NCBI GenBank assembly: GCA_001462345.1
Contig: LIUM01000023.1
Coordinates: 59,362 to 123,361 of the forward strand
Length of the DNA: 64,000 nt
Direction of reading: 5' to 3'
DNA from: Fibrobacteria bacterium AD312
Lineage (GTDB): Bacteria; Fibrobacterota; Fibrobacteria; Fibrobacterales; Fibrobacteraceae
In this document: one piece after another, positions 34,162 to 43,162 of the stretch
Layout of the letters: each line of letters starts with the position of its first letter
Position numbering within the stretch: the first letter of the stretch is position 1
Translations under genes and position numbers: made by a program
The notes under the pieces: generated by a model
What the model was told of the DNA's origin: nothing
Seen by the model: the letters and a program-made list of their open reading frames with translations, nothing else
The model's database searches: none

Positions 34162-36837
34162 CTATTCTGGGGATTCAGTAGACATTTCAGAAGCTTCTAC
34201 TTCTGTTTCATCTTCCACGGCTTCTCCTTGAATATGATCAAATTTTTCTTTGGCGTCAGCAGAATCCTGTTCAATATCTTCAACGCTTGGAAGTGCTGTA
34301 GCATCTTGAACCATGTCATTTTCGCGAAGTGAAATTGCTTTTACTCCCTGAGATACACGACCCGTAACACGAATGCTATCTACAGAAATACGAATAACTT
34401 GACCATCGCGACTGGTGATAATTAAGTCATAGTCATCAGCAACGCTCTCGACAAAAACAGCTTCTCCAGTCTTTTCGGTGACGTTTAAGTTTTTAACGCC
34501 TTTTCCGCCACGACGAGTGATACGATAAGAAGAAGGTTCTGAACGTTTGCCATAGCCATTTTCTGAAATAGTGAGAATCTTATTATCAGGCTTTAACCAG
34601 AGAAGAGAAATCACTTCATCCCCTTCGGCTAAATGAATACCGCGAACACCATGAGTGCCACGACCCATTGCACGTAAGCATGATATAGGGAAAGTAATCG
34701 CTTGGCCAGACTTTGTTGCAATCATCAACAGATCATTTGCAATAGGACGGCCTTCGACTTCAGCGCCTTCGTCTAATTCAGCTTCAGAGTCGACAACTTC
34801 AGTTTCTTCAATAAGCTCCTCCCCTTCTGTTTCTGGAAGAGCTTCCGAAGAAATAGGATCTACGCCCACTAATTTTACTTTGACAAGTTCATCACCTTCA
34901 TCTAAAGTAATGGCGTTGACACCAGCTTTACGAGGACGAGAGAATAGAGTTAAATCCATCTTATTTACAACACCTTTTTTGGTTGCAAAAACAAGACAGA
35001 AATAGCCGCCAAACTTACGTACAGGTACGATTGCCGAAACTTTTTCGCCTTCGCTAAGTTCAATAAAGTTAACGATTGGACGACCTTTACCATTTCTGGA
35101 GCCTTCTGGCAAACGGTAGACTTTTGTCCAATGCACTCGGCCTTTATTAGTAAATATGAGCAAATAACTATGGGTACTTGCAGTAAAGATTTGCTCTACA
35201 AAGTCTTCTTCTTTAAGACCTGCACCAATAATACCTTTTCCACCTCTATTTTGAGCCTTAAACGTATCAATAGGAAGACGGCGAATATAACCTTCACGGC
35301 TTAAAGTAATCACTTGTTCTTCTTCGGTGATTAAATCTTCATAGTCGAAATCTTCGGCAGCATCTTCAATGGAAGTACGACGTTCATCACCAAACTTATC
35401 ATTAATCTCATCTAAACGATTTAGAATGATTTCAATTTGGCGTTCTCTTTTTGCAAGAATATCTTCTAAATCAGCAATAGTAAGAAGTAACTCTTCGTAT
35501 TCTTTTTCAATTTTATCAATTTCAAGGTTCGTTAATTGCTTGAGCCTCATATCCACAATAGATTGAGACTGAATCTCAGATAAACCAAAGCGTTCCATAA
35601 GAGCCGCTTTCGCTGCGTCAGTATCTTGAGACGCTCTAATAATTTTAACGACTTCATCGATATTTTGTTGAGCAATACGAAAGCCTTCCAAAATATGCAT
35701 ACGAGCTTTTGCTTTCTTTAATTCGAATTCAGTACGTCTGCGAATCACTTCCACACGATGTTCAATGAAAGACGTGATTAAATCTTTTAGTGTTAAAAGC
35801 TTTGGCTGAGTACGATTAACAAGAGCTAAGTTGTAAATACTGAATGTATCTTGAAGTTGTGTATACTTGTATAAATTATTAAGAATCACTTCAGAAACAG
35901 CATCACGTTTCAACTCAATGACAACGCGCATGCCCGAGCGATCGGATTCATCACGAATATCACTAATCCCTTCAACACGCTTATCACGAACTAAATCGGC
36001 AATCTTTTCCACCAAATTGGCTTTATTGACCATGTAAGGAATTTCTGTAATGATAATACGTGAACGCCCTTTAGAATCTTCTTCTGTATGGACACGAGCA
36101 CGAACTCTAACTTTTCCACGACCCGTTAAATAGGCTTCACGAATTCCACTTCGGCCACAGATAATGCCACCTGTAGGGAAATCTGGGCCTGAAACGTATT
36201 GCAAAAGTTCTTCACCAGTAATGTCTGGGTTTTCAGCAACCGCATGAATGGCATTGGTAATTTCTCTTAAATTATGAGGAGCCATAGAGGTTGCCATACC
36301 AACAGCAATACCAGTAGATCCGTTCACCAAAAGATTAGGGAAAGAAGAAGGAACAACAAGAGGTTCAGTTAAAGAATCATCGTAGTTTGGTCCGTAATTT
36401 ACTGTCTCTTTTTCAAGATCTTCTAACATCATTTCGCCAAAACGAGTCATACGAGCTTCGGTATAACGCATCGCAGCAGCAGAGTCACCATCAATAGAAC
36501 CGAAGTTTCCTTGACCATCGACTAGAGGATAGCGTAAAGAGAAATCTTGTGACATACGAACAAGAGTTTCATAGACGGCAGAATCACCATGTGGATGGTA
36601 CTTACCAATAACATCACCCACGATACGAGCAGACTTTTTATACGGTTTCCCTGGATAAACACCAAGATCATGCATTCCAAAAAGAACCCTTCGATGCACA
36701 GGCTTTAAGCCGTCTCGGACATCAGGCAAAGCTCGAGCCACAATAACGCTCATCGAATAGCGCAGATAACAATCCTGCATATCTTTTTCTATCAACGAAT
36801 AAACGTGAGTTCCTGGGACTAATTTTTGATCTGACAT
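34162..36837 (-). CDS. gyrA: DNA gyrase subunit A
   Basis: 891 residues. The breakage-reunion domain carries catalytic Y125 in [10 protein letters not shown]. The quinolone-resistance region [15 protein letters not shown] has Ser86 and Glu90 (E. coli positions 83 and 87), the usual susceptible-type Ser with an acidic residue. The C-terminal beta-pinwheel carries the GyrA box QNRGGKG, which separates gyrase from topoisomerase IV. An acidic ~60-residue insertion in the pinwheel ([25 protein letters not shown]) and an acidic tail are extras. Introduces negative supercoils with GyrB, which is not in the window. A surE gene lies 16 nt upstream, same strand. Confidence 0.96.
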   Translation of the reverse strand: MSDQKLVPGTHVYSLIEKDMQDCYLRYSMSVIVARALPDVRDGLKPVHRRVLFGMHDLGVYPGKPYKKSARIVGDVIGKYHPHGDSAVYETLVRMSQDFSLRYPLVDGQGNFGSIDGDSAAAMRYTEARMTRFGEMMLEDLEKETVNYGPNYDDSLTEPLVVPSSFPNLLVNGSTGIAVGMATSMAPHNLREITNAIHAVAENPDITGEELLQYVSGPDFPTGGIICGRSGIREAYLTGRGKVRVRARVHTEEDSKGRSRIIITEIPYMVNKANLVEKIADLVRDKRVEGISDIRDESDRSGMRVVIELKRDAVSEVILNNLYKYTQLQDTFSIYNLALVNRTQPKLLTLKDLITSFIEHRVEVIRRRTEFELKKAKARMHILEGFRIAQQNIDEVVKIIRASQDTDAAKAALMERFGLSEIQSQSIVDMRLKQLTNLEIDKIEKEYEELLLTIADLEDILAKRERQIEIILNRLDEINDKFGDERRTSIEDAAEDFDYEDLITEEEQVITLSREGYIRRLPIDTFKAQNRGGKGIIGAGLKEEDFVEQIFTASTHSYLLIFTNKGRVHWTKVYRLPEGSRNGKGRPIVNFIELSEGEKVSAIVPVRKFGGYFCLVFATKKGVVNKMDLTLFSRPRKAGVNAITLDEGDELVKVKLVGVDPISSEALPETEGEELIEETEVVDSEAELDEGAEVEGRPIANDLLMIATKSGQAITFPISCLRAMGRGTHGVRGIHLAEGDEVISLLWLKPDNKILTISENGYGKRSEPSSYRITRRGGKGVKNLNVTEKTGEAVFVESVADDYDLIITSRDGQVIRISVDSIRVTGRVSQGVKAISLRENDMVQDATALPSVEDIEQDSADAKEKFDHIQGEAVEDETEVEASEMSTESPE

Positions 36838-36853
36838 TTTTTATCTATCCTTT

Positions 36854-37621
36854 TTATTGAGCTACAGAGGCAAATAAAGCCTGCACTCGATTCAATTCTA
36901 TATGATCCGTTGGATTTAAAGAAAGTGGCGTAAGAGAAGCAAATGACAAGGAGATGGCTTCGTCATCAGAGCCTGGTAAAGCATGCTCCCAAATTTTACA
37001 CCCATCGACATACCACAACCCGTCTCGACATTCATAATAATCTGTAAACATACCGAGCCCCATGGTTGTTGCTCGAATTCCTTGATACTTTTCTACAGTA
37101 GCATCAGGGAAATTCACATTCCAAAATGTTTGAGCTGGTATTTTAGAATACCATTTATTTTCCACTACCGCTTTTGCAAAAGCAATGATTTCTTGGAGCA
37201 TAAATTCATTTGGTGCTTGAAGAGAAAGGGCTACAGCAGGTATTTTCCAAAGAGCGGCTTCTCTTGCAGCGGCAACGGTGCCTGAATAGATCGAAGACAC
37301 ACCCGCATTTTCACCTACATTGATACCAGAAAAGACAAGATCAATCGGTTGATCTTTGAATAGTTCACTAACAGCAAACTTAATACAATCTGCTGGAGTC
37401 CCTGAAATAGCATAAGCAGGAAACCCATAATCAAAAACTCGGTTGCAAGATAAACCTTCGCGATGAGTAAAAGCATGACTCACACCACTTTTTTCTGAAT
37501 CAGGAGCAACCACAAAAACATGGCATAAAGGGGCAAGAGCTTTTACCAATACGAGCAAATTTTCACTCGTAATACCATCGTCATTTGTTATTAAAATATG
37601 GGGTCGATTCTTCTCTTGCAT
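36854..37621 (-). CDS. surE: 5'/3'-nucleotidase SurE
   Basis: 255 residues. ILITNDDGITSENL carries the metal-binding Asp pair. VVAPDSEKSGVSHAFT, SGTPADCIKFAV and FSGINVGENAG are family blocks. It dephosphorylates nucleoside monophosphates in the cytoplasm. Sixteen nt separate it from gyrA on the same strand. Confidence 0.94.
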   Translation of the reverse strand: MQEKNRPHILITNDDGITSENLLVLVKALAPLCHVFVVAPDSEKSGVSHAFTHREGLSCNRVFDYGFPAYAISGTPADCIKFAVSELFKDQPIDLVFSGINVGENAGVSSIYSGTVAAAREAALWKIPAVALSLQAPNEFMLQEIIAFAKAVVENKWYSKIPAQTFWNVNFPDATVEKYQGIRATTMGLGMFTDYYECRDGLWYVDGCKIWEHALPGSDDEAISLSFASLTPLSLNPTDHIELNRVQALFASVAQ

Positions 37622-37735
37622 TTGTAGCCTAAAAGATAGAATTTATCCACTCAATTAGTTGTATTTTTCAAGTAAAAAAAGCGATTTTATGGATAAAAAA
37701 GTACATTTTAAAAAAGCGTTTTCTTTAGGATTTTT

Positions 37736-38512
37736 ATGTATCCCAAACACAAATTTTTAGCGATGAGTGAAATAGCGAAAGCGAAAAGGTTTTCAGAAAT
37801 TTTAAGGGTCATTATTCTTCAATTAGGCAACGATTTTCAAAAAGCAAAGCAAGAATACGAATTATACGCTGATTGGGCAGAACTTCCTATGGAGAAAAGG
37901 ATTATTGGTAAAAATCAAGCACAATTAATTGATTTATACAAGACTTTTCGTTCAGAAGCAGGTTTAGGTTTTGAACGAGACGTATATTTAGAACAAGAGC
38001 CTGGTGATCGAGAAACGGCAATAAATCCTCCACTCCCCTATTCCGTTTTAGTACATAATCTAAGAAGCGCTTTTAATGTCGGGTCTATTATACGTTCCGT
38101 CGATTGTTTTGGGCTTGAAAAAGTGAATTTAAGCGGTTACTCTCCAGAAATTGATCATGTGACCTTAAAAAGTGCGGCGAGAGGTGCTGAAGGATGGATT
38201 TCTACAGAACGTTGGGAATCTCCAATCGACTGTATAGAACATTACAAGTCCTTAAAATATGAAATCATTGCTTTAGAAACAGGCGATGATATTCAAAATA
38301 TAGCCGATGTTTCTTGGCCAGAAAAAGGTCTAATTTTAGTCGGAAATGAAGAGCTTGGAATTGCTCCTGAATTAATGGAACAAGCAACGCTCAAAGTGAC
38401 TATACCCATGATTGGGCGTAAAGCGAGCATGAACGTCGCAGGTGCTTTTGCAATTACCGCCTTTTGTATTAGAAACAAAGGCGTACACCATCGACTAGAT
38501 ACACTTTTTTGA
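37736..38512 (+). CDS. SpoU/TrmH-family RNA 2'-O-methyltransferase
   Basis: 258 residues. An N-terminal helical region (~1-95) precedes the SPOUT domain: motif 1 NLRSAFNVGSIIRSVDCFGL, motif 2 LILVGNEELGIAPELME and motif 3 IPMIGRKASMNVAGAFAITAF, which together form the knot that binds SAM. Methylates a ribose in tRNA or rRNA; target not identifiable. A TAGGA sits upstream of the ATG at 37736. Confidence 0.88.
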   Translation: MYPKHKFLAMSEIAKAKRFSEILRVIILQLGNDFQKAKQEYELYADWAELPMEKRIIGKNQAQLIDLYKTFRSEAGLGFERDVYLEQEPGDRETAINPPLPYSVLVHNLRSAFNVGSIIRSVDCFGLEKVNLSGYSPEIDHVTLKSAARGAEGWISTERWESPIDCIEHYKSLKYEIIALETGDDIQNIADVSWPEKGLILVGNEELGIAPELMEQATLKVTIPMIGRKASMNVAGAFAITAFCIRNKGVHHRLDTLF

Positions 38513-38628
38513 CCCAATTTTGGGGATTATCCATAAATCTTGCTACCCGACCCAAATTGTACAGCTTGACCCAGCAGAGCCTTTCTTATACAAATTCCTC
38601 TGACGTTTGCTTCGGAAGCAATTAAATT

Positions 38629-39438
38629 TTACTTCAGAAAAACGCTCTTTCCATTTTTGAATCCATTATGTTCAACACTGATGACGTAGCGGCCATCGGG
38701 AACATTACTAGAATTCCAAGAAACTCTATTGTAACCCACCATTGCATGGGAAACAAGAACGCTTGAAACAACAACGCCACCGGAATTAGTCACAGTAACA
38801 ACAGTTGTGCCAGCAGATTGCAGTTCAAAGCTAATGGAATTACGATTCACTCCTTTCACTTTGATTTTTTCACCATTCTTTTTCTGGGTAACCGGAGATG
38901 GTGCATCAATAACGTCCTTATTTACATAAATACAATCAATATTTTTTGTTTCAACGTTAGCTTTATCATCAATGACTTCACCTTGCTTCACGACAGCAAC
39001 AAGTTTCTTGTCGATCAAGATGTTATCAGCATAGGATTCCAGCTCATCTCCACGGATTTTTTTCTTATTGAGCCTAGATGCAACTTCTTCGCCATCCAGA
39101 TTCTTCACAGTCAATTCCGTACGGCGAATAGTTGTTCCGAGAGTATCTCCATTGCTAATAAAAACAATTTCTACTGGTTTATTTTTTTCGCCACGAAGCA
39201 TCGTCTGGACATCTTCCATTTTCTTGCAGTAAGTGTTGTTTCCATTCACAGAGATGATCACATCTCCTTTCTGCAACTTTGAATCAGCAGCTGGAGTACC
39301 TGGAATAACACTCACAACCTCTGCACCTTTTTCTGCAGGCGTAATTGCAACACCAACGCCATTAAACGTTTCATCAGCAAATGCAGAAGCAACGACAGCA
39401 ACCGCAATCATTACCATTTTAATAAAAGTATGTTTCAT
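38629..39438 (-). CDS. Secreted PDZ-domain protein with sorting-like C-terminus
   Basis: 269 residues from ATG 39438 (AAGGA ~9 nt upstream); the longer ORF to 39468 lacks support. The signal peptide is MKHTFIKMVMIAVAVVASAFA. A PDZ domain (~22-110, VVSVIPGTPAADSKLQKGDVIISVNG) is followed by an uncharacterised middle. The last ~70 residues (VTVTNSGGVVVSSVLV...VPDGRYVISVEHNGF) resemble a T9SS sorting domain. It has no protease domain, so it may be an adaptor or surface protein. It lies downstream of a lipoprotein gene, 29 nt apart, in a more GC-rich block than its flanks. Confidence 0.8.
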   Translation of the reverse strand: MKHTFIKMVMIAVAVVASAFADETFNGVGVAITPAEKGAEVVSVIPGTPAADSKLQKGDVIISVNGNNTYCKKMEDVQTMLRGEKNKPVEIVFISNGDTLGTTIRRTELTVKNLDGEEVASRLNKKKIRGDELESYADNILIDKKLVAVVKQGEVIDDKANVETKNIDCIYVNKDVIDAPSPVTQKKNGEKIKVKGVNRNSISFELQSAGTTVVTVTNSGGVVVSSVLVSHAMVGYNRVSWNSSNVPDGRYVISVEHNGFKNGKSVFLK

Positions 39439-39467
39439 TACAATAATTCCTTTTCTTATTTTAATCA

Positions 39468-40700
39468 TCAGAAAAAATCTTTTTCGTTAGCAATTATCTT
39501 GTCAAGATTCTTCAATGAAATTTTGAACAAGCCTTCGTACGAGACTGCATAAAGAAATCCATCAATTACATCAAGGCTGTATATCTTTGATGTTGGCATT
39601 ATCTTACCATTGATGACTTCACCAGCAATCCTTCGCCAGCCCCTAGGAATATTACCATAAGGGTCGCCATAATCGCCCATGTATACCTTAGGATAAGATC
39701 TATCCCCAGATGCAAATAGATGTTCCCCATCAGATACAAGGGATTGTATGCCATACGTTGAGTTAATATTGATTACATAATTCAAGGTATCTTTATCATA
39801 GCCAGACAAAAAAAGACTGTCTATTGCAATCCAACCGTCTCCTGCAGCATCCCATTCATAAACCAACATGCTCGACGTTTCGGCGATAACCAAATTATTT
39901 TTATGGACAAGAATATCAGTAACAGGACGAGGTATATACTGCTTCGTATAATCAACCTTTGGAGGAAATGGTAGTTGTTTCCACTGCCTTGATCCTGACG
40001 TGAGTTCAAAAACGCCATCCATTGTAGCAATGTAGAACTTGCCATTCCATTCGACACCTTTATGGAATTGCAGGGGAACAGTACCCTCACCATAGGTTTC
40101 ATAATGAATCGGCGGGGTTTCTAAATCAACCCAGGAGTCGCCATTCTGCAATCTAATTACAGACACCACTTCTTTTGAAACAGAATCCTTGAACCCGGCC
40201 AAGCTAACAATCAAGTTGTTTTCGAACTTACCTATTCCATAAACACCATATTCAATGCCGTTTGTGGAATCAAGAACTTTTATCTTTTCCCATTCTTTGC
40301 TATCCGGATAATATTTTAGCACATCGCCATTCCTTGTTCCAACAAAGAATGCTGTTGAATCAGCAAAAAGTGTGTTCACGAAACCTTTCGACGGGACAGA
40401 AAGAGTATCCCAATGATTTCCATCTAATGACGACACAAAAAGGCGCGGAGCATGCACGAGATAGCCAGGCTTTCCTTCTGCAGGAACGCTCCAGGCATCC
40501 TCTAGCATGATCCATGAACCAGAATGCAGCATATTCTGAAAACCACTGCCTCTTGTGTTAAGAGATTCCTTGTCTGGAATAAATCCAGCACTCACCCAAC
40601 CGTCCTGCGATGATTCAGGCTGTTCCGAGTTTACGCCAGGATCTTTTGCACAAGCTGCAAAAAGAAGGGAAACAATCACTAAACGAAAAAGATTTTTCAT
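39468..40700 (-). CDS. Lipoprotein of unknown function, probable beta-propeller
   Basis: 410 residues. Signal peptide with lipobox SLLFAAC, the Cys being about residue 17. The body has repeated beta-blade-like segments with FFVGTRNGDVLKYYPDSKEWEKI, FYIATMDGVFELTSGSRQWKQL, LFASGDRSYPKVYMGDYGDP and FLYAVSYEGLFKISLKNLD, as in propeller-type surface lipoproteins. No catalytic residues can be named. Immediately upstream on the same strand is a truncated gene (40702-40911). Confidence 0.8.
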   Translation of the reverse strand: MKNLFRLVIVSLLFAACAKDPGVNSEQPESSQDGWVSAGFIPDKESLNTRGSGFQNMLHSGSWIMLEDAWSVPAEGKPGYLVHAPRLFVSSLDGNHWDTLSVPSKGFVNTLFADSTAFFVGTRNGDVLKYYPDSKEWEKIKVLDSTNGIEYGVYGIGKFENNLIVSLAGFKDSVSKEVVSVIRLQNGDSWVDLETPPIHYETYGEGTVPLQFHKGVEWNGKFYIATMDGVFELTSGSRQWKQLPFPPKVDYTKQYIPRPVTDILVHKNNLVIAETSSMLVYEWDAAGDGWIAIDSLFLSGYDKDTLNYVININSTYGIQSLVSDGEHLFASGDRSYPKVYMGDYGDPYGNIPRGWRRIAGEVINGKIMPTSKIYSLDVIDGFLYAVSYEGLFKISLKNLDKIIANEKDFF

Positions 40701-40701
40701 A

Positions 40702-40911
40702 TTAATAATTCCATGTATAAAGCGGAGCTAAAAGGCTCGGCTCATCGAAAGACTTACAACGTTCAATGGAAGGAACGCTACCATAAATTACATTATTCTC
40801 GGCATCAAGTAAGGCTATGCCGCAAACAGTCTTGTCAAATGCACTCCAATCCTTCAAATGAGCACCTACATCACCCTCGGTTACAGATTCACCAGGATAA
40901 AGAATGAAATT
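40702..40911 (-). pseudogene. C-terminal fragment of a lost gene upstream of the lipoprotein
   Basis: Open reading on the minus strand for 69 codons, ending with TAA at 40702-40704. It reads ILYPGESVTEGDVGAHLKDW, then a stretch with TVCGIALLD, NNVIYGSVPSIERCKSF and LAPLYTWNY. There is no start codon; the frame begins directly behind the TAA of the 40912 gene. Coding-like composition matches the downstream lipoprotein, so this is probably the end of an operon gene whose 5' part was deleted. Family not recognised. Confidence 0.6.
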
Positions 40912-41256
40912 TTAGTAGTGCATTTCGTTTTTTAGCTTTTTTATTTCATCGTAAAACGAATATAATTCTTGTACTTTATTTTCAAGAAAATAATAGTGGC
41001 GTAAATAGAAAACGAGAAGAATAAAGAAAATAAGACATAATGCCAAAAACGCTAGTGATGTGACTACACTGATGTATATAACGCTTAAAAAGGCAAGTAG
41101 AGCAATAAATAGCGTTACAATTAGATGAATTAATCGTTCTTGTTGAAATAATTTGATTTGAAAAGCCATTTCTTTAGGATCAAAACTGGCTAGTAGAGCA
41201 GGAGAAGTCTTAACATCTTCTAAAAATTTCAAATAAGCAGAAAGTCTTTTCTTCAT
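40912..41256 (-). CDS. Small two-helix membrane protein
   Basis: 114 residues from ATG 41256 (MKKRLSAYLKFLEDVKT). The ORF can be extended to 41274 without support. Two adjacent transmembrane helices (LIHLIVTLFIALLAFLSVIYI and TSLAFLALCLIFFILLVFYL) are flanked by charged cytoplasmic segments; the C-terminus is coiled-coil-like (LENKVQELYSFYDEIKKLKNEM). Unknown function. No Shine-Dalgarno site; TATATT ends 6 nt before the ATG. Confidence 0.75.
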   Translation of the reverse strand: MKKRLSAYLKFLEDVKTSPALLASFDPKEMAFQIKLFQQERLIHLIVTLFIALLAFLSVIYISVVTSLAFLALCLIFFILLVFYLRHYYFLENKVQELYSFYDEIKKLKNEMHY

Positions 41257-41367
41257 ATAATGAATATATAACAAAAAGAAATTAGTTTATATTTTATATA
41301 AGTAGTTTTTTTGGATCTGTTGATATTATTTTATTGAAAACAGGATTGTTCTATTTTGAGGATTCCA

Positions 41368-43158
41368 TTGTCTTTACTCTACCCATCTCTTTGTTCGCTT
41401 TTTGTAGAAAACTGTAAACGAGAAGATTTTCCTGGTTGGTATCTTCGGAAAGACGGTGAATGGATTCATTATTCAAGAAAGACCCTTAAAAATAATCTCT
41501 TCTATTTATCTCTTGCTCTACACCAAAAAGGGATTGATTCAGAACATAATGTAGGTATTATTGCGCCCACATCTCCAAATTGGGTTCTTGCCGATTTAGC
41601 AACTCAAATGTGTCACGGCATTACGATCCCTTTATTTCCAAACATTTCTTCAAAAAACTTTCTATTTCAATGTGAAGACGCGAGCGTTCAATTTTTAATT
41701 ATTGAAAATATTTCCTGTTTAGATAAAACGCTACAAGAATCTCTCTCTTCTTTCCAACTCGTTATTTGTATAGATTCCTCAGAGTCCAAACCTCCTAATG
41801 GCATTTATTGGGATGATCTTCTTACAGAAGGCCGTGCTCTCGCTGAGTCTAAAGATATGGGTAACTGGATTAGAGAGCAATTAAAAAGTATTTCTCCAGA
41901 TGAAGTATTTTCCATCATTTACACTAGCGGTTCTACGGGGCGACCCAAAGGCGTTGCTTTAACACATCGCCATATGATTTCACAATTACACTCTCTCCGT
42001 AGCATTTATGAATTAGATCGTCAAAAAGACACGGCACTCAGTTTACTTCCCATTGCCCATGTTTTTGAAAGGATGACTATCTACTATTATACTTTGATTG
42101 GTCTCAAAGTTTATTTTGCAGATGATCCCAAAAATGCAGCCTCTATTCTTCAAGAGATAAAGCCTTCTGTAATGACTGTAGTGCCTAGAATTCTAGAGCG
42201 TCTATTTGAAAAAATGACTGCTGCTGCAGATAACCGTTCTGGGATTAATAAATTATTAATCAAAAAAGCAATACGTCTTGCTAAAATTAAAGATCCAGAA
42301 AAGAACTCTATTTGGAAAAGAATCTACGAAAAGCTAGTCTATCAAAAAATGAGGGCTGCCGTAGGAGACCGTTTTAAGTATATCATTTCAGGGAGCAGCG
42401 CTCTAAACAAAAGTATTAATCGCTTTTTATTAAACATTGGCCTTCCTGTATATGAAGGCTACGGCCTCACAGAATGTTCTCCTGTAGTCAGCGTCAATTA
42501 TAAAAACCATTTAAGGTTAGGTTCTGTTGGCCAAAAACTGGCTCATTTAGAAGTAAAAATTGGTCCTCAAAATGAGATTTTAGTCAAAGGAGAAAGCGTT
42601 TTCGATGGCTACCATCATCAAGACGAATACAATCGCACCATATTTACAGAAGATGGCTTTTTCAAAACTGGGGATGAAGGCTATATAGATAAAGATGGTT
42701 ATCTCTTTATTATTGGTCGCATTAAAGAAATGCTAAAAACATGTACAGGCAAATACGTTTCCCCTTTACCTATTGAATTAGAGCTTTCAAGGCACCCTTT
42801 TATTGAATCGGCGTTAGTGATAGCCAATGACAGAAAATACGTTTCAGCTTTGATTTTCATGAATTTTGAAAACACAAGACGCCACTTAAAATTAACTCAT
42901 GAAGAATTTGATCCTTATAAATCCATTTTGTCAAAAAGAGTTCAAACAGCTATTGCTCGCCATATTCAAAACGTAAATAAGAAATTAAATCATTGGGAAC
43001 AAATTCAAAAATGGACATTAATTGCAGACCCATTAAGCATTGAATCTGGTCTTTTAACGCCTACCCTAAAGCTAAGAAGAAAAGCAGCAGAATCTATTTA
43101 TAGTAAAGAAATAGAATCCATGTATTCTTCAGATAATCAGTGTCCCATCCAATCGTAA
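41368..43158 (+). CDS. Long-chain acyl-CoA synthetase (AMP-forming)
   Basis: 596 residues from TTG 41368, which has GAGGA five nt upstream; a TTG at 41356 overlaps that site. ANL-superfamily motifs: IYTSGSTGRPKGVALTHRHM (P-loop), LPIAHVFERM, YEGYGLTECSPVV, FKTGDEGYIDKDGYLFIIGRIKEML, and the C-terminal Lys region TGKYVSPLPIE. It activates long-chain fatty acids to acyl-CoA, or to acyl-AMP, at the membrane. Convergent with the lipoprotein at 43163, with only four nt between the stops. Confidence 0.9.
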   Translation: MSLLYPSLCSLFVENCKREDFPGWYLRKDGEWIHYSRKTLKNNLFYLSLALHQKGIDSEHNVGIIAPTSPNWVLADLATQMCHGITIPLFPNISSKNFLFQCEDASVQFLIIENISCLDKTLQESLSSFQLVICIDSSESKPPNGIYWDDLLTEGRALAESKDMGNWIREQLKSISPDEVFSIIYTSGSTGRPKGVALTHRHMISQLHSLRSIYELDRQKDTALSLLPIAHVFERMTIYYYTLIGLKVYFADDPKNAASILQEIKPSVMTVVPRILERLFEKMTAAADNRSGINKLLIKKAIRLAKIKDPEKNSIWKRIYEKLVYQKMRAAVGDRFKYIISGSSALNKSINRFLLNIGLPVYEGYGLTECSPVVSVNYKNHLRLGSVGQKLAHLEVKIGPQNEILVKGESVFDGYHHQDEYNRTIFTEDGFFKTGDEGYIDKDGYLFIIGRIKEMLKTCTGKYVSPLPIELELSRHPFIESALVIANDRKYVSALIFMNFENTRRHLKLTHEEFDPYKSILSKRVQTAIARHIQNVNKKLNHWEQIQKWTLIADPLSIESGLLTPTLKLRRKAAESIYSKEIESMYSSDNQCPIQS

Positions 43159-43162
43159 AAAC

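Noticed and set aside
34162..36837. Topoisomerase IV subunit A (parC)
   Set aside because: The QNRGGKG box in the C-terminal domain is the GyrA hallmark.
38510..38525. Terminator after the SpoU methyltransferase
   Set aside because: The CCCAATTTTGGG palindrome has no T-run behind it.
40713..40907. 64-codon plus-strand ORF
   Set aside because: Antisense to the truncated gene fragment at 40702-40911, which has a far more coding-like sequence.
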